Shown: positions 19,685 to 27,795 of the stretch, one piece after another
Layout: each line of letters begins with the position of its first letter
Numbering within the stretch: the first letter of the stretch is position 1
Assembly: GCA_945891385.1 (NCBI GenBank)
Contig: CAMDDJ010000017.1
Span: 1-61,497, forward strand
Source: Candidatus Kuenenia stuttgartensis
GTDB lineage: Bacteria; Planctomycetota; Planctomycetia; Pirellulales; UBA1268
Direction: 5' to 3'
DNA length: 61,497 nucleotides
Position numbers and translations under genes: made by a program
The notes under the pieces: generated by a model
What the model was told of the DNA's origin: nothing
Databases searched by the model: none
The model's input: the letters and a program-made list of their open reading frames with translations, nothing else

Positions 19685-20902
19685 TCAGCCCCGCCGGGCG
19701 GTCGGGTCGGCCAGGAAGGCGGCGATCCGATCGAGCCCCGCGTGGAGTTGGGCCTCGCTCGCCGCAAACGACATCCGCACGTGGCCCTCGGCCCCGAAGG
19801 CACTGCCGGCCACGAGCGCCACCTGCTGCTGCTCGAGCAGGGCTTCGCACCATGCGAGGCTCGAGGAGATTCCAGCGTGTCCGGCGGCCGCCAGCGGTTC
19901 TCGGATGTCGAAGAAGGCATAAAAGGCGCCGCCGATCTCCGGCAGCCGGATGCCCGGCAAGGCCCGAAGCCGATGGGAAACGACGTCGCGTCGCACCTGA
20001 AACGCATCCCGCATCGCCGTGACGCACGCCTGCGGTCCGGTGAGCGCCGCCACGGCGGCATGCTGCCCAATACTCGACGGGTTGCTCGTCTCCTGGCTCT
20101 GGAGATTGGCGATCGCCTTGGAGAGCGGTTCCGGGGCGATCGTCCAGCCGATTCGCCAGCCGGTCATCGAGTAGGTCTTGCTGACCCCGGCCACCACCAC
20201 CGTTCGGTGTTCCAGCCCGGGACGCAGCGTGGGGAACGAGGGGCTCGTACGACCGTCGAAGACCAGTTGGTCGTAGATCTCATCAGCCACGATCGCCAGG
20301 TCGGCCTCGATGGCCACGTCGGCCAAGGCAGCGAGTTCCTCCGGAGCGTAGACGACCCCGGTCGGATTGCTCGGAGAACAGATCAGGAGCAGCCGGGTGC
20401 GGGGCGTGATGGCCTGCCGCAGGGCCTCGGGGCGAAGCTTGAAGTTGTCTTCGATCGCCGTCTCGATGAGAACGGGCTTGCCGCCGGAGAGTTTGACGAG
20501 TTCGGCATAGCTGACCCAGAACGGGGCCGGCACGATCACCTCGTCACCCTCGTCGAGCAGGGCGGTAAAGACGTTGTGGAGCGCATGCTTGGCCCCGTTG
20601 GAGATCACGACCTGGGCGGGGGTCACTGCCAGGCCTGTCCGGCGGGTGTAATCCTCGGCCACGGCCTTGCGGAGCGCGGGGATGCCGGCCGCGGGGGTGT
20701 ATTTCGTGAAGCCGGCGGCGATCGCTTCGGCCCCGGCGCGGCAGATGTGTTCGGGTGTGGGGAAATCGGGCTCACCGACGGAGAGATCGATGACATCGAT
20801 TCCGGCCGCCCGCATGCTGCCAGCTCGGGCAGCCATGGCCAGCGTGGCCGAGGGTTCGAGGGCCGCCATCCGGCGGGCGAGATGGAGAGGCGACGACGCC
20901 AT
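19685..20902 (-). CDS. Aspartate aminotransferase, class I/II fold
   Basis: A 405-residue PLP-dependent aminotransferase. It shows IDLSVGEPDFPTPEHI, KYTPAAGIPALRKAVA, the SNGAKHAL cofactor loop, ICSPSNPTGVVY, VADEIYDQLVF, the PLP lysine in VSKTYSMTGWRIGW and the C-terminal arginine in HVRMSFAAS. These match subgroup I-beta aspartate aminotransferases, some of which also use prephenate. The ATG at 20902 is chosen over the upstream in-frame start at 20977 because it aligns with the family N-terminus. It is followed by the cysteine desulfurase 18 bases downstream, and is divergent from the inositol-phosphate-synthase-like gene across 162 bases. Confidence 0.9.
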   Translation of the reverse strand: MASSPLHLARRMAALEPSATLAMAARAGSMRAAGIDVIDLSVGEPDFPTPEHICRAGAEAIAAGFTKYTPAAGIPALRKAVAEDYTRRTGLAVTPAQVVISNGAKHALHNVFTALLDEGDEVIVPAPFWVSYAELVKLSGGKPVLIETAIEDNFKLRPEALRQAITPRTRLLLICSPSNPTGVVYAPEELAALADVAIEADLAIVADEIYDQLVFDGRTSPSFPTLRPGLEHRTVVVAGVSKTYSMTGWRIGWTIAPEPLSKAIANLQSQETSNPSSIGQHAAVAALTGPQACVTAMRDAFQVRRDVVSHRLRALPGIRLPEIGGAFYAFFDIREPLAAAGHAGISSSLAWCEALLEQQQVALVAGSAFGAEGHVRMSFAASEAQLHAGLDRIAAFLADPTARRG

Positions 20903-21064
20903 GGTGCAGATCCGCGAGGCAGGGAGGAGAAAAACGAGGCCTGGCACACCGCAGGTTGACGCTCGCGGTGACCACATTGAATGATACCACCCGTATTCCG
21001 CCCCCGCGGCTGCCCGACCGACTCGGCCAGAGCCTGCCGCCGCCAGCCAGAATTGGACCCGCCC

Positions 21065-22273
21065 ATGCCCTCACGTCGGATCGGTGCCTGGCTGATAGGA
21101 GCCAAAGGGGGCGTCGCCACCACGATGATGACCGGCCTGGCGGCGCTTCAGCGGCGGGTCATCGATCCGATCGGGCTCGTGACCGCGACCGAGCCGTTTC
21201 ATGGTCTCGACCTGGTCGACTTTCCGGAGATCGTGGTTGGTGGTCACGACATCCGCTCCGGCCCGCTCGACGCCGAAGCTCGGCGGATGTGGACCCAGAG
21301 CCGAGCCATCCCACCTGAACTGCTCGACCATGCCGCCGAGTTCTTCGCCACCACCGAGCCGCGCATCTGTCCTGGCATCCTGGTCGGTTCGGGCGAGCGG
21401 ATTCGTTCCTTGGCCGAGCCTCGGGCCGTCGCCGCGGCCAACTCGCCTCGGGAGGCGGTCGAGCGGATCCGGGCCGACCTCGAAGCTTTCGCGGCCACCG
21501 AGCGGCTCGACCACGTGGTGGTGGTGAATCTCGCTTCGACCGAACCTCCTCCCGACCGACCGATCCCGCGGGACTTCGCCGAACTCGAGCCGCTGCTGGA
21601 TGCGGCCGAGTCATGCCCGCTGCCGTCGAGCAGCCTCTACTTTCTGGCCGCTGCCGAGGCAGGCTGCTCGTACGTGAACTTCACCCCATCGGCCGGCTCC
21701 ACGCCGGCCTGCCTCCAGCAGGTGGCCCTCGACCGCGGCATCGTTCATGCCGGGAGTGACGGCAAGACGGGCGAGACGCTCCTGAAGAGCGTCCTGGCTC
21801 CGCTGTTCGCCGGACGGAACCTCGAGGTGATGAGTTGGGTTGGGCACAACATTTTCGGCAACCTGGACGGCAAGGTGCTCGATGATCCGCGGAACAAGGC
21901 CGCGAAGGTCAAGAGCAAGGACCATCTGCTGGCGGCGATCCTTGGCTACCCGCCCCAGACTCACGTCTCGATCGAATACATCGCCAGCCTCGGCGATTGG
22001 AAGACGGCCTGGGACCACGTCCACTTTCGCGGGTTCCTCGGCACGCCGATGACGCTCCAGTTCACCTGGCAGGGCTGCGACTCGATCCTCGCGGCACCGC
22101 TCGTGCTCGATCTGATCAGGCTGGTCGAGCGGGCCCATCGGGCCGGCGAGCGGGGCGTGCTCCCGTGGCTCGCGTGCTTCTTCAAGAGCCCGTTGGGCGC
22201 GAGCGAGCAGGCGTTCGCGCCGCAGTTCGTCTGGCTCCAAGAATGGGTCGAGCGACACCGACGCGCTGCGTGA
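21065..22273 (+). CDS. Inositol-3-phosphate synthase-like protein
   Basis: A 402-residue member of the myo-inositol-1-phosphate synthase family, which makes inositol phosphate from glucose 6-phosphate using NAD internally. The Rossmann start is IGAWLIGAKGGVATTMMTG. The family core is clear: YVNFTPSAGSTP, HAGSDGKTGETLLKSVLAP with probable catalytic lysines, and VGHNIFGNLDGKVLDDP followed by KAAKVKSKDH. It is about 100 residues shorter than eukaryotic enzymes, like many bacterial forms. The ATG at 21065 is chosen because it begins directly before the nucleotide-binding fold; the frame is open from 20981. It is divergent from the aminotransferase. The product may be inositol for lipids or a related polyol. 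Confidence 0.82.
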   Translation: MPSRRIGAWLIGAKGGVATTMMTGLAALQRRVIDPIGLVTATEPFHGLDLVDFPEIVVGGHDIRSGPLDAEARRMWTQSRAIPPELLDHAAEFFATTEPRICPGILVGSGERIRSLAEPRAVAAANSPREAVERIRADLEAFAATERLDHVVVVNLASTEPPPDRPIPRDFAELEPLLDAAESCPLPSSSLYFLAAAEAGCSYVNFTPSAGSTPACLQQVALDRGIVHAGSDGKTGETLLKSVLAPLFAGRNLEVMSWVGHNIFGNLDGKVLDDPRNKAAKVKSKDHLLAAILGYPPQTHVSIEYIASLGDWKTAWDHVHFRGFLGTPMTLQFTWQGCDSILAAPLVLDLIRLVERAHRAGERGVLPWLACFFKSPLGASEQAFAPQFVWLQEWVERHRRAA

Positions 22274-22591
22274 GTCGCAGGACGGGTGTGGGATCGGCGA
22301 GGCGGCGCATCGCTGCGCGGCATGACCTCATCACCTGCTGCGCGATCTCGAGAATGAAGACGATCGACGAAGCGACCATCGAATTCGTCAGCCGCGCGAC
22401 GATGGAAATCCTGGTTTCTTCCCTTGACAATTCTCCTGGTCATCCACCACAACTCTGATCATCGGTGATCACTGCGGGTGATTCGTCATCTATCAGCGGC
22501 CACCGAAACGTCGTCGACTCCCTTCCCAAGAGCATCCGGGGGAGTGGATGTGAGATGCGTAACGGGGTGCTCGTGGCAAGGAGCCATTTCC
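22274..22591. other. Gap without a recognised gene
   Basis: A 318-base stretch between the inositol synthase-like gene and the lysine-rich mini-gene. A TTGACA hexamer at 22424-22429 could be a -35 element, but I see no convincing -10 at a normal distance. AAGGAG at 22578-22583 serves the mini-gene. Open frames here lack homology features. Confidence 0.4.
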
Positions 22592-22666
22592 ATGGCCAAG
22601 AAGAAGAAGAAGGCTGCCAAGAAGGTCGCCAAGAAGAAGACGACCAAGAAGAAGGGCCATGGCTGA
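22592..22666 (+). CDS. 24-residue lysine-rich mini-protein
   Basis: A very short gene starting ATG at 22592, with AAGGAG at 22578-22583 giving near-ideal spacing. The product begins MAKKKKKAAKKVAKKK, has 13 lysines in 24 residues and ends in GHG. The composition resembles the lysine/alanine tails of histone H1-like bacterial proteins, so binding to DNA, RNA or another polyanion is a reasonable guess, but no function is established. It is isolated, with 318 bases upstream and a structured, terminator-ended trailer downstream, so it looks like its own transcription unit. It could instead be the reading frame of a leader or a small RNA. Confidence 0.55.
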   Translation: MAKKKKKAAKKVAKKKTTKKKGHG

Positions 22667-22671
22667 GCCTT

Positions 22672-22764
22672 CCGTGCCGGGCCGCCCGCGAGGGTGAATC
22701 CGGCACGGACGCTCGTGCCCCGGGATTCCATTCGTGGCATCCCGGTGGGCCGGTGAAACGGCCC
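22672..22764 (+). other. Structured trailer downstream of the lysine-rich gene
   Basis: Two hairpins follow the mini-gene stop. CCGTGCCGG (22672-22680) pairs perfectly with CCGGCACGG (22700-22708). GGGCCG (22747-22752) pairs with CGGCCC (22759-22764) around a GTGAAA loop. Together with the terminator at 22850-22892 they suggest a folded 3-prime untranslated region or an independent small RNA. It does not match RNase P, tmRNA or SRP RNA as far as I can read. Confidence 0.4.
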
Positions 22765-22849
22765 GACCCTTCGCCCTGGCCGCCCGTCTGCCGCGTCCCC
22801 TCGGGGGCACGGCTTCGACGCAGCCGGGGCGTTCACGCTCAGACGAGAA

Positions 22850-22892
22850 AGGCCGGCCCGGGCCCTTGGGCGCCCGGGCCGGCCTGATTTTT
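22850..22892 (+). terminator. Strong Rho-independent terminator
   Basis: AGGCCGGCCCGGGC (22850-22863) is perfectly complementary to GCCCGGGCCGGCCT (22872-22885), a 14-base stem with an 8-base loop, followed by GATTTTT. This is the clearest intrinsic terminator in the window. It closes the lysine-rich mini-gene unit 17 bases before the next gene. Confidence 0.85.
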
Positions 22893-22909
22893 GAAGGTAG
22901 GCTTCCAGG

Positions 22910-24073
22910 ATGACTCCTGCTGAAAGCCTTTCCCCACGCGTTGCTGAACCGCCCCGATCGGGGCGATTTCTATTGTGCAGCTGCCAGGCAGGGGCTGAAG
23001 GGGCGTTGCGGCAGCGGGCGGCCGAGGTCTTCCCCGACTCCCGGCCGGGAGCCTGGCGGCGTGGTGCGGTCAGCTTCCGAATTCCCGGCGAGCCGGTGCC
23101 GGAGGATGGAGGGGTCGATATCGGCTTCGCCCTTGTCTTTGCCCGCGCGACCATGCATTCACTCGGGCAGGTGGCCGGAGACGATGACGGAGGTCGCATC
23201 ACCGAGGCCTGTCGTCTCGCGGGCGGTCGACGCTACGACAACGTGCATGTCTGGCAGCGAGATCCCCGGGCCGAACTCCCCGGGTCGGCGATCCGGTCGG
23301 CGCTTGTGGCCGCCCAAGGGCTCGCCCCAACGCTCGGTGAGGTGGCCGAACCGGGAACGGTCGTGCTGGATTGCCTGATCGACTCCGCCGAGCGGTGGTG
23401 GATCGGTTGGCATCGGGCCGAGGACCTGCCGAGTCGCTGGCCGGGTGGCGTCTGTCCCGGTCTGGCTCAGCCGCTGCCGGACGGGACGGTGTCTCGTGCC
23501 TGGCTCAAGCTTGACGAAGCGATCGCCGTGTTCGGGATTCCCTTTCGACCTGGCCAGCGGGCGATGGAGTTGGGTGCTTCGCCGGGCGGTGCCTGCCAAC
23601 GGTTGCTCGAGGCTGGCCTCGAGGTTGTGGGCGTCGATCCAGCGGTGGTCGATCCACGGGTGGCGACGGCTCCGAGGTTCGAACAGTGGAGGATGCGGGC
23701 CCGCGATGTTCCGCTGCGGCGGTGTGCGGGAATCGATTGGCTCGTGGCCGACATGAACATCGACCCGAAGAGCACCATGGCAGCCCTCGGCCGGATCGCC
23801 CTCGCGCCCGCCGTTCGACTCCAGGGCATCGTGGCGACGCTCAAACTCCCCGACTGGTCGCGGGCCGCCGAGCTTCCTGGCTGGCTCGACATGTTTCGCT
23901 CCTTCGGGCTCGAGCCGCGGGCCCGGCAGTTGTCGAGCGGAGGCCGGGAGATATGCGTGGTGGCGACGCGGCCAGCGGTCGAACTCCAGCCCGGTTCCGC
24001 GGCTCGCAGCCGTCGCGTGTCCGCGGCACGGCCGGTCACCCCTCGCCGCGCCAGACGTCGGCCGGGTCGGTGA
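22910..24073 (+). CDS. FtsJ/RlmM-like rRNA methyltransferase
   Basis: A 387-residue protein with a C-terminal FtsJ-type SAM methyltransferase domain (about 195-350). The sequence shows SRAWLKLDEAIAVFG, the SAM loop MELGASPGGACQRLLEAG, VVGVDPA, LVADMNIDPK and a later lysine in VATLKLPDW, which together fit the K-D-K layout of 2-prime-O-ribose methyltransferases. The N-terminal 190 residues are less conserved and may be a THUMP-like RNA-binding part, as in RlmM. It is therefore probably a 23S rRNA ribose methylase, though the exact nucleotide cannot be read from the sequence. The C-terminus is Arg/Ala-rich. Its last 38 bases overlap the convergent biotin ligase gene. Confidence 0.75.
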   Translation: MTPAESLSPRVAEPPRSGRFLLCSCQAGAEGALRQRAAEVFPDSRPGAWRRGAVSFRIPGEPVPEDGGVDIGFALVFARATMHSLGQVAGDDDGGRITEACRLAGGRRYDNVHVWQRDPRAELPGSAIRSALVAAQGLAPTLGEVAEPGTVVLDCLIDSAERWWIGWHRAEDLPSRWPGGVCPGLAQPLPDGTVSRAWLKLDEAIAVFGIPFRPGQRAMELGASPGGACQRLLEAGLEVVGVDPAVVDPRVATAPRFEQWRMRARDVPLRRCAGIDWLVADMNIDPKSTMAALGRIALAPAVRLQGIVATLKLPDWSRAAELPGWLDMFRSFGLEPRARQLSSGGREICVVATRPAVELQPGSAARSRRVSAARPVTPRRARRRPGR

Positions 24074-24857
24074 GGCTGCCTGATACGAAGGCCGTCGGTT
24101 CGCCTTCGCTCTCGAGGAGCAGTCGCCCGTCGGCCGCGATCCCCAGGCAGCGGCCCCGATGCTGGCCGCCGGAGGTGTGGATGCAGATGTCGTGCCCGGT
24201 GAGACTGCACCGTGGCCGGTAACGGTCGAGCAACCCAGCGGGGTCGCCGGCGACGTCGGCCACGAGGTCGAAGAGCGTGGTCAGGAAGACACCCAGGAGA
24301 CGCTGCCGCGGCAGTGGCCGGCCCGTGAGGTCGGGCAGCGTGCCGACGCGGGGTCTCACGGCCGCCGGTGCTTCGGCCGCCGTGCCGGTGGAATTCACCC
24401 CGACCCCGAAGATGACTCGGCCGGTGCCGGCCGCTTCGACCAGGATCCCGGCCAGCTTCCGGCCGTCGACCTCGACGTCGTTGGGCCAGCGGACCTGCGG
24501 TCGCACGCTCGGCTCGCAGGCCTCGATCGACTCGGCCAATGCCACGGCACAGGCCAGCGACCAGATCGGCAGCGGTCGCCTCGAACCGCCGAACCGCTCG
24601 GCATCGACCACGAGGCTCATCGCCAGGCTACCGGCGGCCTGCCACCAACGGGCTCCCCGCTGGCCTCGGCCTTTGGTCTGCCGGTCGGCCAGAACGAGGG
24701 CGGGCAGGTCGGCTGACGGCGCCAGGGCGAGTTCCCGGGCCCGATCCATCGTGGAATCCGTCTCGGCCAGGTGTTCGACCGTCACAAGGCCCGTGGCGGC
24801 GCGAAGCCAACGAGGATCGATGGTGTCGGCGAAGGCCGCCGGATCATTCGAGCGCAT
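24036..24857 (-). CDS. birA: Biotin-[acetyl-CoA carboxylase] ligase
   Basis: A 273-residue biotin protein ligase that activates biotin with ATP and attaches it to carboxylase carrier proteins. Motifs include AETDSTMDRAREL, the biotinyl-AMP loop TKGRGQRGARWW, VRWPNDVEVDGRKLAGILVEA and FGVGVNST. The DNA-binding HTH of bifunctional BirA is absent, so it is probably not a repressor. The ATG at 24857 is preferred to GTG 24875, which would begin inside the repeat element that abuts the gene at 24873. The 3-prime end overlaps the methyltransferase gene by 38 bases, tail to tail. Confidence 0.88.
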   Translation of the reverse strand: MRSNDPAAFADTIDPRWLRAATGLVTVEHLAETDSTMDRARELALAPSADLPALVLADRQTKGRGQRGARWWQAAGSLAMSLVVDAERFGGSRRPLPIWSLACAVALAESIEACEPSVRPQVRWPNDVEVDGRKLAGILVEAAGTGRVIFGVGVNSTGTAAEAPAAVRPRVGTLPDLTGRPLPRQRLLGVFLTTLFDLVADVAGDPAGLLDRYRPRCSLTGHDICIHTSGGQHRGRCLGIAADGRLLLESEGEPTAFVSGSLTDPADVWRGEG

Positions 24858-24872
24858 TCGATTTACGTGTAG

Positions 24873-24981
24873 CACCGGCTCGGGGGCGGCAAAAGTCGGT
24901 CGGAGGACCGACTCCTTCGGATTGTCGCGGGCGAGGATACGCCCCTATGCTCCTCGAGCGTCTGCCGACCCCCTCGCCTCC
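24873..24981 (+). repeat. Dispersed intergenic repeat, copy 1 (long form)
   Basis: A 109-base element beginning CACCGGCTCGGGGGCGGC, containing AAAAGTCGGTCGGAGGACCG, GGGCGAGGATACGCCC and a closing CCGACCCCCTCGCCTCC. The ends form an imperfect inverted repeat (about 14 base pairs with two mismatches and a bulge). Related copies lie at 45258-45340, 45357-45438, 51550-51635 and 53609-53716. This long form carries about 25 extra bases with the palindrome GTCGGTCGGAGGACCGAC. It lies in the divergent gap before birA. Confidence 0.75.
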
Positions 24982-25085
24982 ACTGCTCAGTTTGCCAAAT
25001 CATCGTTACAGCTATCTCAGATGCGGCTTTGCTGGCAAGTTGGGAAAACTCCGAAGCCGAGGCGACGTGGGCGCACAAGATGTAC

Positions 25086-25110
25086 CACCGGCTCTAGGGC
25101 GGCAATAGTC
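25086..25110 (+). repeat. Degraded head fragment of the dispersed repeat
   Basis: CACCGGCTCTAGGGCGGCAA and the following TAGTC closely match the first 25 bases of the repeat family. The remainder does not continue recognisably, so this looks like a truncated or decayed copy about 100 bases from copy 1. The rest of the 24982-25255 gap holds only a small hairpin (CTGCGGC/GCCGCAG, 25223-25239) before the next gene. Confidence 0.45.
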
Positions 25111-25255
25111 ACGCCGGGGCCTCGCCGGAGTCCCGAGGGCTTGATTCGGGCCCCGCACGCGCGGTACTCCCCGCAGGCTTCGGCGATTCCGTCCGGAGCA
25201 GGTTTCACTCCCGGCCCCGTGTCTGCGGCTCGGCCGCAGGCGGATCGTGCGCGGC

Positions 25256-26461
25256 ATGCGTCCACTTTTCTCGGTCATCGTCGCGGTCGTGACGGGCCTG
25301 GCGATCCAGCCGGCTCGGGGCCAGACCGCGTCGCTTCCGCCGCCGGCCGCCTCGTCGCTCGATCGGCTCGCCCAGGCGCCGGCCCTCACCGCTCCGCCGA
25401 CGACCTGGGACCCATACGCCCCGCAGGCGACGCAGTTCGTGCCGCAGACGAACCCCGGCACCTCGACCTGGGCGCCGTCGGCGATCGGCGGCCAGCCCGG
25501 CTACCCCGGCTACTCCACCGCCGCCCCGTCGCTCGTGCAGCCCGTGCCGCAGCAGCCGGCCACGCTCACGCCTGCGGGCTATCCGGCCCCGAGTTCGACC
25601 TTCGACCAGCAGCTGCAGCAGACCTACGCCCAGACGATGCACGTCTTCCAAGGCGTCCGCGGCAGCTGGGCCTATCTGCTCGGTGACGGTCAGGGCACGA
25701 ACGTCGGCGTCAACGAACTCGACACGACGGCCACCTTCGCGCTGCCCTTCTTCCACAATTCGCCGGTCAACGTGAACCATGCCCCGCTCCTGATCACTCC
25801 CGGCTTCGGCCTGCAGCTCTGGGACGGCCCTCAGACCTCGTCGACGCTGCTGGCCGATCTGCCACCCAACACCTACGACGTCTTCATCGACACCGCGTGG
25901 AACCCCAAGTTCACGCCACTGTTTGGCGCCGAGCTGGGTATTCGGGTCGGGATCTACACCAACTGGGACGTGCTCGTCTGGGAGAGCTGGCGGCTCATGG
26001 GCCGGGCGATCGGCACGCTCCAGATGACGCCGACGATGCAGGCCAAGGCCGGCCTCGTGTACCTCGACCGCACCCAGGTGAAGCTGCTGCCGGCCTTGGG
26101 CATGACCTGGACCCCGAACGCCGACTCCCGCTACGACATTTCTTTCCCGTCGCCCCGCGCGGCCAAGCGATTCGGGGCGACCGGTCGGCACGATTGGTGG
26201 GGCTACATCTCCGGCGAGTATGGCGGCGGCGCGTGGACGTTCCGCCGCAGCACGTCGCTCTACAACATGATCACCGGCTTTGACTACAACGACATCCGCA
26301 TCGCGTTGGGTACCGAATGGGTGCCCAAGGGGCCGACCGGTCTGGCCGGCAACTTCGAGGTGGGCTACGTCTTCTACCGGCAGCTCTTCTATGTGGAAGG
26401 GCCGCCACAGATCCAGGATCTCCCCGACACAATCATGTTCCGCCTGGGCTTGGCGTATTGA
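25256..26461 (+). CDS. Secreted barrel-like protein, paralogue 1
   Basis: A 401-residue protein with a signal peptide (about 1-23, ending QPARGQ), a Pro/Ala/Gln/Thr-rich low-complexity stretch to about residue 115, and then a beta-rich domain of about 280 residues with alternating aromatic strands such as DVLVWESWRLMGRAIG and the terminal DTIMFRLGLAY. A terminal aromatic residue and this pattern suggest an outer-membrane barrel. It is paralogous to the next gene: both share TPGFG, VYLDR/IYLDR, LLPALGMTWTP/LLPAGGLLWTP and GGGAWTFRR/GGNQWAVRR. I do not recognise a characterised family. GTG 25247 is an alternative start. Confidence 0.7.
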   Translation: MRPLFSVIVAVVTGLAIQPARGQTASLPPPAASSLDRLAQAPALTAPPTTWDPYAPQATQFVPQTNPGTSTWAPSAIGGQPGYPGYSTAAPSLVQPVPQQPATLTPAGYPAPSSTFDQQLQQTYAQTMHVFQGVRGSWAYLLGDGQGTNVGVNELDTTATFALPFFHNSPVNVNHAPLLITPGFGLQLWDGPQTSSTLLADLPPNTYDVFIDTAWNPKFTPLFGAELGIRVGIYTNWDVLVWESWRLMGRAIGTLQMTPTMQAKAGLVYLDRTQVKLLPALGMTWTPNADSRYDISFPSPRAAKRFGATGRHDWWGYISGEYGGGAWTFRRSTSLYNMITGFDYNDIRIALGTEWVPKGPTGLAGNFEVGYVFYRQLFYVEGPPQIQDLPDTIMFRLGLAY

Positions 26462-26466
26462 CTGTG

Positions 26467-26527
26467 CACGGCTGCCGGGCCATCCCTGGCCCCGGCAGCC
26501 GTGGCGGCCCTCCGGCCTCCGGCCGCC
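26467..26527 (+). terminator. Tandem hairpins between the two barrel-like genes
   Basis: CACGGCTGCCGGG and CCCGGCAGCCGTG, extended by CCA/TGG around TCCC, form a long hairpin (26467-26503) five bases after the stop codon. A second stem, GGCGGCC (26503-26509) with GGCCGCC (26521-26527), follows at once. No T-run is present. They may attenuate read-through into the second paralogue. Confidence 0.5.
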
Positions 26528-26574
26528 CTCCCGGCGGCCGTGGTCGTGCGGCCCTTGCGAAATGGTGGCCTCCA

Positions 26575-27687
26575 ATGCGCGAATTCCTGTCGAGGTGGGG
26601 GGCGGCCCGGATGGCACGCAGCGCCCGCTGCGTGCTGCGAGGCGGCGCCGACGCGGCCAGGTCGCTGCGAGTTGCTCTGATTGCCATCGTGATCGCCGGC
26701 ACCGCCACGCTGCGGGCTGACGAGGCCGTCGTGCCGCTGCCGCCAGTCGAGGAGTCTTTCTTTGAGCGGATCCGACTGGCGGCTTTGGGGGATCCGCAGG
26801 ATCTCACTGAGCCGCTCCTCCCTGACGACGTCGCCCCGCCGGGGCAGCCGCGTCAGGAGTTTGAGCCGCCAGCGGGCCGAAAGCTGCCCCCGGGGGCCAA
26901 GCCTGGGCCGCTCCAGCAGGCGATCTTTACGGTCACCGAGCTGCCGCGACTCGGCGGCGACGGCCTCGGGCTCACGACGCTCGACACGAGTCTCACGATC
27001 GGGCTTCCCGCGCCGACGGTAAATTCTCCGCTGCTGCTCACGCCAGGCTTCGGCACGACCTTCGTGGACGAGGTACCGGGGCCGATGGATCCCGGACTGC
27101 CCGCGCAACTCTACGACGCCTGGGTGCAGGCTCGGTGGCTCTCGAAGATCGGGAAGCGGTTCGGCGTCGACCTGGCAGTCGCCCCCGGCTGGTACTCGGA
27201 TTTCGTCAATGACACGCCGCAGGCCTTCCGAATCACCGGCCACGGCTTCGGCGCCTGGGAGGCGACGGAGAATCTTCGCGTCGTGGCGGGGGTGATCTAT
27301 CTCGACCGCTACGACGTCAATCTTCTACCGGCCGGCGGCCTGCTCTGGACACCATCGGACAGCCAGCGGCATGAGCTCATCTTTCCCAGGCCTCGGATGG
27401 CCTGGCGGATAGCCGACCATGAGCGGGCCGCCCATTGGATCTACCTAGCTGGTGAATTCGGCGGCAACCAGTGGGCGGTTCGGCGGGACAGCGGGGCCGA
27501 CGACGTGGTCGTGTACCACGACTACCGGTTGCTGATGGGCTGGGAGCGTCGGCCAGCCGACCTGGGGGTGAACTGGCGGCTCGAAACCGGCTGGGTGACC
27601 GGCCGACTCGTCGAGTATTACCTGACGGACACCGCCGATTACCAGCCAGCCGACACGTTCCTGGTTCGCTGCGGCGTGTGGTACTGA
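26575..27687 (+). CDS. Secreted barrel-like protein, paralogue 2
   Basis: A 370-residue protein with an extended basic N-region and hydrophobic signal segment (VALIAIVIAGTATLRADE), a Pro-rich linker to about residue 110 and a beta-rich domain ending DTFLVRCGVWY. It shares the block order of the preceding gene (TPGFG, YLDR, LLPAGGLLWTP, FPRPR, GGNQWAVRR, LMGWERRP), so the pair arose by duplication, with roughly 120 bases between them. An internal ATG at 26611 would shorten the signal peptide to a more usual length. No characterised function. A surface or outer-membrane location is inferred from the terminal aromatic residue and the strand pattern. Confidence 0.68.
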   Translation: MREFLSRWGAARMARSARCVLRGGADAARSLRVALIAIVIAGTATLRADEAVVPLPPVEESFFERIRLAALGDPQDLTEPLLPDDVAPPGQPRQEFEPPAGRKLPPGAKPGPLQQAIFTVTELPRLGGDGLGLTTLDTSLTIGLPAPTVNSPLLLTPGFGTTFVDEVPGPMDPGLPAQLYDAWVQARWLSKIGKRFGVDLAVAPGWYSDFVNDTPQAFRITGHGFGAWEATENLRVVAGVIYLDRYDVNLLPAGGLLWTPSDSQRHELIFPRPRMAWRIADHERAAHWIYLAGEFGGNQWAVRRDSGADDVVVYHDYRLLMGWERRPADLGVNWRLETGWVTGRLVEYYLTDTADYQPADTFLVRCGVWY

Positions 27688-27795
27688 CGACCCTGCCGCA
27701 GGCCGGCCGAGCCCTTGCGGCTGAAGCAACGAAGTGGTGTACTAACAAAGTGCCCCGCAGAGGGTAGCCTCGTCCCGCGATCGATTTGTAGGCCC

